Shown: piece by piece, positions 12,901-21,100 of the stretch
Numbering within the stretch: position 1 is the first letter of the stretch
How the letters are laid out: each line of letters opens with the position of its first letter
Assembly (NCBI RefSeq): GCF_963676685.1
Contig: NC_092344.1
Span: 55,450,830 to 55,514,829 of the forward strand
From: Mytilus edulis
Lineage: Eukaryota; Mollusca; Bivalvia; Mytilida; Mytilidae
DNA: 64,000 bases
Direction of reading: 5' to 3'
Program-made: the position numbers and the translations under genes
The notes under the pieces: model-generated
What the model saw: only the letters and a program-made list of their open reading frames with translations
What the model was told of the DNA's origin: nothing
The model's database searches: none

Positions 12901-15900
12901 TAAAAACACAGAAGTTTTAAAAGGATAACTATATAGCAACAACAATACAAAACATACACCGTGATTCAGCTCAAACAATATACTTTTATACTGTTACATT
13001 GTAAATCAATTATTTTTGTTGGGCAAACTAACTTCATGAATAACACATTTATTTAAAACCATTTTCAATACCTCACAAAACATGATTTAAAATTGGTGGC
13101 TCAGGCTGTAAGGAGTCTAAAATCACTCACTTAGATTCCTTTAGTTAAAAAGTAATAGAACAACAATAACAAGTGGTGACCTATAGTTGTTAATCATCTA
13201 CATCAATTGGTATCTGGTGGAAATTTGTCTGATTGGCTGAATTATACCTCATCTTTTTATTGTAAATGGGATGTTAAATGCTGATATAATCACATTAGAA
13301 TACAGAACTCTGACATTTTTTCAATGGGAATCAATCTGGGGGCTATGTTGGGTTTTTTTTTCACATGATCAGAATCAAGTAAGTATAGATTGTACAGGTC
13401 CTTCTTTAGTTAACATCATGCCTGCCAAAGATATCTGTATAATGACCCACTGTTTTTATAATAGAAGATGACAATACAATTTTCAATACAGTTTCAATAG
13501 TAAAGTTTTATGCTCCACCCATTCAGTCTTGTTTGCAAAAAGAGCCTCCAACAACCACATATTTGTTGAGAGAAAACAAAAAGGAAAAAATTGTAAAAGC
13601 CTTAGAGCCAGGTGAGCTAATAAAGCAAATTTCTACCCAACATGCATCAGAAACTACTCCTTTCAGAAAAGTTTAATGCAAAATCTACTCTTTTAATGAA
13701 TGTACAGCTTAATATGAAATGGGGGCCTCGATGGCAAAGTGGTCTAAGTGGCTCTACTACTGTAATCACTAGCCAGTCAACACTGAGGTTGTGAGTTCAA
13801 ACCCCTGCACTTGACTCCAATCTAAATTGACTAAGATTGTCAGTTTTCCTATATATCTGAGGGCAGTGGTTTTCTCTGGGCATTCTGGCTTCCTCCACCA
13901 ATAAAAACTTGCTGCCAGGAAATAGCCCAAAAGTGACGCTTAAAAGTGGTGTTTAAACATCAACAATCAATAAATAAATCATAATATGAAATTACAAATA
14001 CAGGTCAAGTTCCTTCTAGAATGTTTTATTCCTTAAAAGCATGTACACACATTCTAAATAGTTTGTATATATATGAACTCACCACTTGAACAGCTATATC
14101 ATCAGGTAAAATTTCCATTGCTTTCATCACAACTTTATCTATCTTCTTGGCAACAAGAAAATCTTGGAAGTCATCTTAAATTTAAAAAAAATAATTCTTA
14201 TTAACATTTTTGAAATGCATGTCCAAAACTTATGGTTTATCCTCATGTCAATCTAAATTAATGAACATGATGAAGGAATGACAACTAGGTTTTAGATGGT
14301 AATGGCACAACAAAAAAGTCACTTCAATGTGTACCATTAACAATTTAGATAAACTAAAATTGAGAATGGAAATGGGGAATGAGCCAAAGAGACAACAACC
14401 CGACCATAGAAAAAAACAACAGCAGAAGGTCACCAACAGGTCTTCAATGTAGCGAGAAATTCCCGCAACCGGAGGCGTCCTTCAGCTGGCCCCTAAACAA
14501 ATATATACTAGTTCAGTGATAATGAACGCCATACTAATTTCCATTTTGTACACAAGAAACTAAAATTAAAACTTTAGATTTCAATCATAACATTTTCTGC
14601 GAAATCTTTCTGATCTTACCATGATGAAAGTGTTTCTTGATGTTTGAAAAAGCCAAGATGACCAAACCAGGATCTGACCAACTCTGTAAAGTATTAATAA
14701 TAGAATGGCCAAGTTTAAACAGGTTTTCTTCATTTTTTCCATAATTAATCGGTACAATTTCAAAGTCATCTAAAAAGTCAGGTGATGCTGGACTAGTGAT
14801 GATTTCACGGTTTGCAAAATGGTCGGGAAACAAGTGTTCCATGGTTTCCTCATATTCTTTAATTATTCTGAAAAGAGAAAGTAGAAATACATAAAAAGCA
14901 CTGTGGACTCTTAAGAACTTTTATCATATATTTAGTAGTAAATACAGTAGTTTTGACTATTTGATAAATTGCCTGCTGTTTAATCCATATTGCGCAACTT
15001 TAATGCCCACCCTTTATCATACCCTTTATCACACTCAAATTTTTTTAATTTTTACATAAAGTCCGTTTTGATTGATGCAAGCTTCTCAAGAAATATTTTT
15101 CCTCAAAATGGGGCCTAAATGATCCGTCATTTGGGCTTGACACAATTTATAGAATGACATCATTGCTTTGGCATGTGACGTCACAAACGTTGAGTTTCCA
15201 TTTTTTCTGACACATGAAATGCAACTATAAAAAAAACCTCAATGAAATACCATACAAAACACACAAAAAATACACAAAATATTTTAAAACAACAGCACAC
15301 AAATTGTAAGGTTACCAAGGTGCTTTAGATGAGTAATTAAGCAGTTCTTTTAAAGCTTTTCAAACAAGACAAAATTAGAACTGAAGGTAACCAAGGTGCA
15401 AGGGATCAAAAAGCAGTTCATTTATACTCTCCTGTTGAAATATATGATAAAGCATATAAAACATGGCAAAATCCGTATCACCCTTGACCAATATCGGCCC
15501 TCAGACTGATATTGGTATCTCGGGATGATACAGTATATGATACAGATTTTGTCATGTACATGTATTATTCTCTATTTATCATATACTTAGATTAAACAAC
15601 ATATAGTTTTTACTGTATGATAATAACGTAAATTCCATATTTTTCGAATTGGTGCTTAGCGGGCTGATCTGAAAAGTTTATCACATGCTTAGACCATTGT
15701 AGACTGTTATGATATGTATGCCTTTCCGTAATGTTATCGCATGGCATTCCAGTGATACTCAGCAAATTCCGGAAAATACACCTCAATTCTACGTTTTCAG
15801 TGAAAAACATTACAAAGTAGTGTACAAAACAATTATTTGGATACTGGAAAGTAAATTGTGTAAAATAATTTTTAAAAATTTTTTAAAAAATTATCAAATA

Positions 15901-17272
15901 AATGCATTTTTTAAAAGTTTCAAACATAATTTAGAAAGTTACTTGAAAAAAGTTGACTTATTCAAACAGTGTTATTGTTGATTCGTCCATATTGAAATGT
16001 TTTTCTTCTCTGTTGAGGCATATGATAGAAATATTTCATATAAAATGTACTAAATTTGGGGTCCCACGTTAGTGAACTTTTCACTCTATGAACTTCCATT
16101 TGGGAACCACGTAAAAGGATCAATATATGAATCTGTTATTTTTCTCCATTGTTGAAGGCTATGATAAAAAGATCATAACATGTCATTTTTCATATCACAT
16201 GTATGCCAGGCGGCTCTTGGGCTGATATTGAACCTAGGGCTGATAATACATGCGATATGAAAAATGCCATGTAATGATCTGATATCACTTAGTATTTTGT
16301 GCATTTTTCCTATGAAAATAATCTATAATTTAACTATTTAATATTATTTGGAAGCAGCTTTTTAAAGATAATTTTGGGGTGAAATTAAGTTTGGCAGGAA
16401 TTGGTCTTTCAATAGACTTTTTTTGGAATATTCATTCATTAGAATACTTTTGTTAAAAGTGGGCATTAAAGGGGATGAAAATCTACAATTTTTTTAATTG
16501 GTGCCTATTAAAATGTTTAAACCTGCTGTATTTGGTGCAAAAGACCATACTTTGACCTATAATTGTTTACTTTTACAAATTTAGACTTGGATGAGAGTTG
16601 TCTCATTGGCACTCATAACACATCTTCTCATATCAACATGATAGATGTCATGTGTATCAGTATATTTGCCTGCAACTAGAATTTTGAAAACCCACATTAT
16701 GCCCTGCCACATATGCACAACATAGTGACATCATTGTTTTCAGGCACATTATTATCAGCATGAGGATGGCGTACTGAATGACAAAGAAGAAGGCGATGTT
16801 CTTCTACTGGCTGAAAGTCATGACAGTGCCAGAAGGCGATGTTCTTCAATTGACTGAAAGTCATGGCAGTGCCAGTGAGTAGCAATTATAAAATGATAAA
16901 AGAAAAATCATAAATCATGTTATATTTTTAACTTAGGGACTGACCATTTACTTTCAAAAAGGGGGAGGCATATATGTTACTCAGTCTGGTTTCTGATCTG
17001 AAAGAAAAAAATACAATAGAGCTTATTTTGTAATATGTTTGTCAATTTGCCGAACCAAAATAAAGTTTTACTCATGTCACCTATAAAGATATATAAATTT
17101 AAAATTATTTTCATGGGCGCACTCCAAAAATGTCACTTTGTGACATGATAGTCAACATGGTCAATCAGTTGACCTTGGCCACTTACTGTAAGATGAAGAA
17201 GAATGTCAAATTTGGACTTCCAAGACTTGTTACTTATAGCATCTCCTCTAGCTCTATAAAAATCTTTTGGAC
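797..17272 (-). CDS. ARM/HEAT-repeat protein gene (LRRK2-type repeats), partial
   Basis: At least 15 minus-strand exons of 80-250 bp share the pattern of a hydrophobic helix, then A-(M/L)-x-x-(F/L)-P, then (I/L)-Q-x-x-(G/A)-(L/C)-x-x-L, typical of ARM/HEAT helical repeats. Examples are VVMKAMEILPDDIAVQV, VIQSLERFVDNETIQEVGIE and NAGLQIAGLKLFIL. Spacing and residues recall the N-terminal ARM region of LRRK2, but no kinase, ROC, LRR or ankyrin part is in the window, so the identity is open. Exon phases agree at every junction except one (9393 to 9159). About 660 codons are visible. The 3' end lies beyond position 1. The 5' end is unclear: a good start (AAACCATGG, ATG at 14842) exists, but the frame is open upstream and two further exons may precede it. 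Such arrays are protein-interaction scaffolds. Confidence 0.75.
1578..2337 (+). repeat. Two tandem copies of a 'GTGTCC..AGTACAC' dispersed repeat
   Basis: Two and a half related units carry the 'tatcattttctatgttca' motif, then 'agaaagatcatatca', then 'tttcaagttgattgg', and end in 'cctctactatcgtaggtgg'. A third copy lies at 22355-22640. Each has a (GGAC)n-like tract before the end (about 1950-1985 and 2230-2285). I see no coding content. The family looks SINE-like or non-autonomous. It ends about 10 bp from the donor of exon O. Confidence 0.7.
2347..2480 (-). CDS. ARM-repeat gene, exon O
   Basis: Acceptor TTTTGTCTGCAG, donor ATATAG|GTACTA, 134 bp, phase 2 in and phase 1 out, agreeing with both neighbours. 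It encodes DKNKRRLVADERIFNMISKI and then QLSIQLEATSTLACIAD, an ARM-like helix pair. A dispersed repeat ends about 10 bp downstream of the donor. Confidence 0.75.
2879..3008 (-). CDS. ARM-repeat gene, exon N
   Basis: Acceptor ACTTCAG, donor TTTAA|GTAAGA, 130 bp, phase 1 to 2. It encodes ERLCSNLMDKNVHTVVMDGL and then ATEAGLKALRGLCIF, a clear ARM-like helix pair. Confidence 0.8.
3281..3387 (-). CDS. ARM-repeat gene, exon M
   Basis: Acceptor ATTTTCAG, donor AATG|GTGAGT, 107 bp, phase 2 to 1. It encodes EPIHTMCMGALLMHRKDPKV and then VAACNTIYWLAADN, a helical repeat unit. Confidence 0.8.
3635..4217. mobile_element. MITE T1 (583 bp), TA target duplication
   Basis: The termini are inverted repeats: AAGGAGTAGGTCCGGTAAG at the left and CTTACCGGACCTACTCCTT at the right, directly flanked by TA on both sides. 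This suggests Tc1/mariner-type mobilisation. An inner inverted repeat (GGCCGCATCCGTGTTCATCC near 3875, its near-complement near 3952) could form a second hairpin. There is no transposase. The short open frames inside are shadows. A sister copy lies at 55816-56388. Confidence 0.85.
4388..4479 (-). CDS. ARM-repeat gene, exon L
   Basis: Acceptor ATATTTCAG, donor TCACA|GTAAGA, 92 bp, phase 0 to 2. It encodes AYGCRAVATMIENRHDSVIW and continues to EKIS. Its phases fit exons K and M. Confidence 0.75.
4616..5807. mobile_element. MITE T2 copy 1, TTAA-flanked, interrupted by a fold-back element
   Basis: The left end GGGGGCTTGCGGGTATAAA follows TTAA. The right end reads ...CCCTTGACCCTCC and is followed by TTAA. 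The body matches the reverse complement of the intact copy at 44806-45381, apart from an inserted block at about 4857-5517. TTAA at both edges suggests piggyBac-type mobilisation. The element is non-coding. Confidence 0.75.
4857..5517. mobile_element. Fold-back element FB1 copy 1, nested in T2
   Basis: About 660 bp beginning 'tttatcatatgtttagtag' and ending in a long hairpin: ATGGCAAAATCCGTATCA near 5380 pairs with TGATACGGATTTTGCCAT near 5490. The loop holds 'cttgggctgatattg'. It has an internal 'tgtgacgtcacaaacgt' doublet and no ORF of note. A second copy is at 14920-15597. Confidence 0.65.
5950..6056 (-). CDS. ARM-repeat gene, exon K
   Basis: Acceptor TTCACTAG, donor TACAG|GTGAGA, 107 bp, phase 1 to 0. 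It encodes APDKMSGILSIDEFVTRWCK and then VYEAMSRHLEDPSVQ. The intron between exons K and L contains the interrupted TTAA-flanked MITE (4616-5807). Confidence 0.75.
6655..6777 (-). CDS. ARM-repeat gene, exon J
   Basis: Acceptor ATGATTTTAG, donor TTTCAG|GTATAT, 123 bp, phase 1 to 1. It encodes DADKKFLFESGYLKNNLIQT and then NAGLQIAGLKLFILS, a typical ARM second/third helix. Confidence 0.8.
7034..7110. repeat. Mini palindromic insertion inside a 12-bp direct repeat
   Basis: AATGCTGATATA occurs at 7034-7045 and again at 7099-7110. The 53 bp between them contains a near-perfect hairpin: TTACTGCCCTTGTACGCCA pairs with TGGCGTGTAGGGCAGTAA with one bulge. The direct repeat looks like a target-site duplication. 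Confidence 0.6.
7278..7403 (-). CDS. ARM-repeat gene, exon I
   Basis: Acceptor TATTTGACAG, donor GAAG|GTAAGA, 126 bp, phase 1 to 1. It encodes NFRQCLVDNDIHYLIMRQLQ and then EEVVEECLKYLVQLTKE. Confidence 0.8.
7954..8768 (+). mobile_element. hAT-type transposon remnant, 815 bp
   Basis: The inverted ends are CATACCTGTCAAC and GTTGACAGGTATG. The flanking 6-bp direct repeat is TCAAGT (7948-7953 and 8769-8774). The insertion split a copy of the 'ctaagtttcaagttgat' dispersed repeat. The only recognisable coding content is the transposase C-terminus, so this is an internally deleted derivative. A 6-bp duplication is shorter than the usual 8 bp for hAT. Confidence 0.75.
8235..8594 (+). pseudogene. 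hAT transposase C-terminal dimerisation domain fragment
   Basis: The 119-codon frame contains LLVLPNSNADSERAFSLVKK followed by R-x-x-L and ALLSCKMN. This matches the hAT C-terminal dimerisation block (P-S/N-S-x-A-x-x-E-R-x-F-S) known from this superfamily. The DNA-binding BED finger and catalytic core are missing, so it cannot be an active transposase. It lies inside the 815 bp element with hAT-like ends. Confidence 0.8.
9004..9159 (-). CDS. ARM-repeat gene, exon H
   Basis: Acceptor CATTTTTAG, donor GAAC|GTAACT, 156 bp, phase 1 to 1. It encodes DDVREICIKRENLQTMLDNF and continues through DILLKILQIFP. The downstream junction to exon I is in frame. The upstream junction to exon G is not, so an intervening exon or another boundary may exist. 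Confidence 0.65.
9393..9519 (-). CDS. ARM-repeat gene, exon G
   Basis: Acceptor AATATTTAG and donor AATTG|GTAATA give 127 bp. The acceptor phase (1) fits exon F. It encodes SSSILKSSTVGLWDIICQQA and then PKEIMEMANLGMVQQDSVSN. It exits in phase 2, which does not fit exon H. Confidence 0.6.
10357..10500 (-). CDS. ARM-repeat gene, exon F
   Basis: Acceptor GTATTGCAG, donor GAAG|GTATAA, 144 bp, phase 1 to 1. It encodes EEVLDQVMLDEYNVNIANEV and then HEIKRSAYSILKLLLEEE, an ARM-like repeat. Confidence 0.8.
10573..10975 (-). repeat. Family R3 dispersed repeat, internally deleted copy
   Basis: It begins 'aacaagagctctttagaaag', continues 'gagcctatgtcgctcactt' and ends near 'gggccaggtgagc'. These edges match the R3 copies at 49.6, 35.4 and 63.0 kb. 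No coding content is visible. Confidence 0.5.
11159..11247 (-). CDS. ARM-repeat gene, exon E
   Basis: Acceptor AATTTCAG, donor AAAG|GTAAAT, 89 bp, phase 2 to 1. It encodes HIVKVLHENKTDLVLQVSAL and then NLLEKLMGK, a textbook ARM helix pair. Confidence 0.8.
11640..11820 (+). repeat. Family R2 dispersed repeat ('ggctttgctcattgttga')
   Basis: It carries the block 'tatgggctttgctcattgtt' followed by a pyrimidine-rich 'accacatctttttt' end. Related copies occur at about 16505-16635, 24920-25080, 39295-39545 and 62255-62375 on this strand, and at about 20420-20530, 24560-24660 and 51335-51540 on the other. It is probably the 3' tail of a retroposon family. No ORF is visible. Confidence 0.6.
12719..12798 (-). 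CDS. ARM-repeat gene, exon D
   Basis: Acceptor TTATTTCAG, donor CACAG|GTAAAA, 80 bp, phase 0 to 2. It encodes LGCQLLDLFFEKNEDLQMSL and continues to SLETH, completing the repeat started in exon C. Confidence 0.75.
13722..13980 (+). mobile_element. tRNA-derived SINE with conserved central domain
   Basis: The 5' part is tRNA-like: TGGCAAAGTGGTCTAAGTGG resembles a pol III A box, and GGTTGTGAGTTCAAACCC a B box. The central part 'ggttttctctgggcattctg' with 'gcttcctccacc' resembles the core shared by mollusc and other metazoan SINEs. It ends near 'caatcaataaataaat'. A decayed relative is at 60843-61015. Confidence 0.8.
14083..14174 (-). CDS. ARM-repeat gene, exon C
   Basis: The upstream boundary is AAATTTAAG| (a weak acceptor) and the donor is AAGTG|GTGAGT; 92 bp, phase 1 to 0. 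It encodes DDFQDFLVAKKIDKVVMKAM and then EILPDDIAVQV. Confidence 0.7.
14358..14570 (-). repeat. Family R1 dispersed repeat
   Basis: It contains 'gacaacaacccgaccatag', then 'agcgagaaattcccgcaacc', then 'gcgtccttcagctggcccct'. The same order is found at 17855-18065, and reversed at 23150-23300 and 49290-49500. It is non-coding and probably a retroelement tail. Confidence 0.65.
14620..14867 (-). CDS. ARM-repeat gene, exon B (possible first coding exon)
   Basis: Acceptor TCTCTTTTCAG, donor CATG|GTAAGA, 248 bp. The open frame includes IIKEYEETMEHLFPDHFANR and later SWSDPGLVILAFSNIKKHFH. The ATG at 14842 sits in a strong context (AAACCATGG) and could be the start. However, the frame is open back to the acceptor, and an in-frame link to two upstream exons is possible. 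The N-terminal half of this exon shows no obvious ARM repeat. Confidence 0.7.
14920..15597. mobile_element. Fold-back element FB1 copy 2
   Basis: It aligns by eye with 4857-5517 from 'ttatcatatatttagtagta' through 'gtgacgtcacaaacgt' to a terminal hairpin (ATGGCAAAATCCGTATCA near 15462, then GATACAGATTTTGTCATGTA). It is non-coding. Confidence 0.65.
16150..16285. repeat. Hairpin with FB1-like core but different arms
   Basis: The arms 'cattttt catatc' and 'gatatg aaaaatg' pair around a centre containing 'cttgggctgatattg', which is the same core as the FB1 hairpins at 5.4 and 15.5 kb, but the arm sequence is unrelated to the FB1 arms. Confidence 0.5.
16789..16878. repeat. Two-copy tandem repeat (~45 bp)
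   Basis: The unit 'gaaggcgatgttcttc' with 'ctgaaagtcatg' and 'cagtgcca' occurs twice in succession. No gene context is recognisable. Confidence 0.6.
16981..16997 (-). CDS. Possible 17-nt microexon of the ARM-repeat gene
   Basis: A pyrimidine-rich acceptor (TTTTTTTCTTTCAG) is followed after 17 nt by a donor (GA|GTAACA). Its length is exactly what is needed to join exon A (ending in phase 0) to exon B (entering in phase 2) without a stop, giving IRNQTE before IIKEYEE. Without it, direct A-B joining gives a stop. This is inference from frame logic only. Confidence 0.3.
17187..17272 (-). CDS. Possible upstream exon A of the ARM-repeat gene
   Basis: A strong acceptor (CATTTTGTTTGCAG) and a near-perfect donor (CTTACA|GTAAGT) bound 86 bp. 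Only one frame is open, encoding PKDFYRARGDAISNKSWKSK and ending FDILLHLT. I do not recognise the sequence. It may belong to the ARM gene, linked through the putative microexon, or to a separate transcript. Confidence 0.5.
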
Positions 17273-17375
17273 CTGCAAACAAAATGGGAACTCGAAGCGT
17301 CGGGGAAAGAAACTACCAAATAGTGCTTGCAATTACATAATTTATCTAAAATTGAGAAAGGAACTACACAGTGCT

Positions 17376-17537
17376 CAGTGGCGGATCCAAAAGGGGGGGG
17401 GGGGGGGTTCCCGGGGTTGGAATCCCCCCTTTTTTTTTGCCGATCAATGCATTTGAATGGGAGCATATAGTTGGAACCCCCCTTTACTCTGGGTTAATTG
17501 GGACCCCCCTTTTTTTAAATGGCTGGAGCCGCCACTC
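17376..17537. mobile_element. 'GGCGGATCC' mini-MITE copy 1
   Basis: Ends CAGTGGCGGATCC and GGAGCCGCCACT are inverted, enclosing long G and C runs and 'gccgatcaatgcatttgaat'. Three further copies occur at 43008-43144, 45411-45573 and, reversed, 46246-46408. This is a short non-autonomous family with strand-asymmetric G/C tracts. The open frames inside are spurious. Confidence 0.75.
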
Positions 17538-17584
17538 ACTGCACAGGCACTTGTCTCAGAAAAAAAAATCGTATATACCTTATT

Positions 17585-17807
17585 GAGGGCCCTCATGGGG
17601 TTTTTGATTATGTGATTACTTGGCCGTTTTTTTAATGATTATTTGATTATTAAGCCAAATATTTCATGATTATTTGATTACCTAGGACTGTATTTTTAGT
17701 TTATGATTATTTGATTACTAAAGATAAGCAAATATTTAATGATTATGTGATTATATTGGCAAAAAAATGGTGATTATGTGATTACTAGGACCCCCCATGA
17801 GGGGCCT
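17585..17807. mobile_element. 223-bp element with six TGATTAT/TGATTA repeats
   Basis: The termini AGGGCCCTCATGGGG and CCCCATGAGGGGCCT are inverted, and CCTTATT flanks both sides (17578-17584 and 17808-17814). The interior consists of six spaced units of the form TGATTAT-(G/T)-TGATTA. No ORF is visible. I do not recognise the family. Confidence 0.6.
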
Positions 17808-17854
17808 CCTTATTATAACTTCAGGTATATAGGGATCTGAGACGAGTGCCTGGA

Positions 17855-18065
17855 AAGGAAATGGGGATAATGTCTAAGCGACAACAACCCGACCATATAT
17901 ATATAGAGTAAACAACAGCTGGAGGCCACCAATCATCGGGGTCTTCAAAGGAGCGAGAAACTCCCGCACCCGTAGGCGTCCTTCAGCTGGCCCCTTAAAA
18001 ATATGTACACTAGTACATACCAAACTCCGAATTATACACAGGAAACTAAAATTAAAAATCATACA
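17855..18065 (-). repeat. Family R1 dispersed repeat, second copy
   Basis: It has the same block order as 14358-14570: 'gacaacaacccgaccatat', 'agcgagaaactcccgcaccc', 'gcgtccttcagctggcccct'. Confidence 0.65.
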
Positions 18066-18129
18066 AGACTAGCAAAGGCCATGGGTTCCTGACTTTGGAC
18101 AGGCGCAAAATTGCGGCGTGGTTGAACAT

Positions 18130-21100
18130 GCTTATGAGATGATCTGAACCCTCCCCATTACCAGTCTAGCCAATGTAGAAAAGTAACGCATAACAATACG
18201 CACATTAAAATTCAGTTCAGGAGAAGTCCGAGTCCGATGTCAGAAGATGTAACAAAAGAAAATAAAAGAATCGTTAAAAGGTGACAGGAGTGGACTGACC
18301 ACAAACTAAGACTTTGGTTTGCTATTTATTCTAACTTCAAGACTTAGATATCTCAAAACTAACACTTGTTTATAAAAAAATATATTAATATAACACAGGT
18401 ATCGATCTAGCATAATTTGTCTATCCAACCTAGAGACGTACATGATACTATATATATATGTCTTTGATTCAAATGAAACTTGTGTAGACCATAAGCTTAA
18501 AGTTATCTTGATTTTATATTATGAACGCGCATTTTCGTTGTTAGACAACACTACATCATCAGTGAAGGAAAACTAAGCCATGCTTAAAAAACGAAGCGAA
18601 AGACAAACAACAGTCTACAAAACACAGCATAGAAAAGTCCATGCTTCACCAAACCTCTGACAAATCTTGAAAACGGCAATGACCCCATGCATTCTGTCAG
18701 GAGGCGAAAACGGGTTACACAATAAACACTGAAGTTACACCACACAACCTGGCACAATTAATGCCGCTGCGTCATGTTCAAGTTTTCTTACTGGTTTTCG
18801 TATTTTCCCGTCATTTATAGAAAAATATAGCGAAATCCTATATTAGAAAAAAAAAGATTTATACCCGCGGCTGCTTTGGCTGTCCACTAGACAAAAATGT
18901 GTTCTAGTGTGAAAATGGACGTCACAATCAACTCGAAACATATATTTAAATAACTTTAAAAGGCTTTGGACAGATTTTTGGACCGTGATAAAAGGTGCTG
19001 AGGAGTTTGTGCTGGGAAATAATTCAGAGGTTCCATTTAGAGATTTTCCATATTTAGGACAGTTTATTAACAAGCTCAGGCATACCAAGGAGGTTATATG
19101 ACCTCGTGACATAACCTCACTGGGCATACTGATACATCTAATGATATAATGGCAATATAAAGTCCTCATTTAGGTCCCATGCAGTAAAGATATATAATAC
19201 ATATATATATCTGGTCCCAGACGTAAGGATACCGGGTAGTTCTTATACTGACTATCCAGGGACATTATATACTAATATAGTTAGTATAGACTATCCATGT
19301 TCTCGCTGAGAATAGTATAGTATATGTGCAAGGTCCTTGCAGGAACACACAGTTCGATATACGGCCATGTACTAGCAAACCATGCCAATGGTATACCGTT
19401 GAGGTCGTCGAATTGGGTGTAATTACATAAGTTTACACATTTTGTTGAAATAACATTCTCTATTATAGGTTTCTGTGATGACCTACCACGTATATATTAT
19501 AGTATGTTGACATTTATTTATTCATAATTCATTGAATCTTATTTATACAGAGAAGTTATTCTTTGAGTTTGATAGCAGGAGTAAAAGATGGTCTATAGTG
19601 TTTGTATTTTCTTTCCTGTTCACAAATAAATATATGCGGCGGTGTAGATTGTGTTTCAAATTAAGAGTGTTTATTTTGGGTCTGAATTGGAAAACGTTGA
19701 ACGTAAATATTGTATTTACCTGAAATATGAATATACACACCATAATTGATTTGTCCATTTCCTGTGTTATAAATAAAATTCACCTGATTTTAAGATCATG
19801 TGAGATAAAATTTTAAATAGGTATCCGATTAGCCCAAATGTATTTATAGCATTTGTACATACATACCCACTTTTACACATATCTTTTGGCGATATTTAAC
19901 ATGTTAAAGGGCAAATAGTATGGCTGAAATTTATAGACAGAATAACTTACTATATGAAATTTAGCTTACATGTCTTTATACTGCTCCTAGCAGGATCAAT
20001 TGCCCCCCTTTCGGTTGAAGTTTGAGGTATTTTTTGTTTATTTTCTTTGTTTGCTGCTCCACATCTCTTTGTACTAGTTTACAAGACTGCAAACGTACAT
20101 GAACGATGAATTTTATCTCCCGAAGTAAAGCAAATTAAAGACAATAACTATAACAAAGAAATGAAAATAATAAAAAAAAGAACCTTTTATATGTTTCATC
20201 AAAATTTTGTCTTGGTTTGTCATGAAATTAAAGTCAACGGATACTGTTCATATGATTGACTGTAAGAAAGAAACTCTAAATTTTTAAGAACTTTGAAGGA
20301 ATATACAGTGGTCATTAATTTTTCAGTTATAAAGTTGAGCTATAATTTATACTTCTTTTCATATAAAATAAAAAGATGTTGTTTGACCCAATGACTTAGA
20401 TGATCTTAGATGTTAGCATTTATAGGCTACCGTAAGCAGACATTCTACAATAAGAACTTGAAATCCATACCGCATAAAAGCTATAAAAGGCACCGGCACA
20501 ACAAATGTAAAACAATTCTAACGGAAACAAGTATTCTAGCATGATAACAGTTTTGATGGTATCTACTTTAACTTTAAGTCAAATATCCCAAACTTACCAG
20601 CCATTCACTGTGGTGGATAGGCCTGACACACACACTTTAATAAAAAAAAAAAAACCATTTATAATTATAAACTAGGCATGCATATAATGTTACTCATATA
20701 GAAATGAAATTTTTGGAAAGGCTGAAATTGTCTTCACACAACTTTGACCGTACATTACTAACTCGATAAAGTTTATGGCAGTATTCACTGAATTGTAGGA
20801 AATTAATAAATAGTGGCATTTCATATCCAACACTTAACGACAACGCCATTTGTAAAACTAAAAAGTTTATGAACTGTTCTTACATCTTGTTTCTTCTCAG
20901 CTAAGGGACGACATCAAAAGATCAATGTAAGATAAAAAAAAAACAAAAAAACTTAATAGTTTGGGTGGGGGTTGAACTGCTGCAAGATTTGGCTATCCGA
21001 CATTGATTTTTACATATATCCACATGGGTCAATCAATTTTTCCCAAATTAAGTTAATAGGGGGTAGGGGGGTCAGTGAAAAAACTATTTGAATTAAGTTT

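Noticed and set aside
13722..13810. Genuine tRNA gene
   Set aside because: The A and B boxes are present, but the cloverleaf is not coherent and a SINE core follows directly.
797..14867. Naming the ARM gene LRRK2
   Set aside because: Repeat spacing is similar, but no LRR, ROC/COR or kinase sequence is in the window, and other ARM-repeat families fit as well.
17130..17586. Open frames rich in Gly/Pro around the G and C runs
   Set aside because: They are translations of the GGCGGATCC mini-element; the same artefact appears at 45318-45574.
18843..19169. 108-codon minus-strand open frame
   Set aside because: It has no recognisable domain or convincing acceptor/donor pair, and its start side overlaps nothing conserved while its end runs into a T2 MITE fragment.
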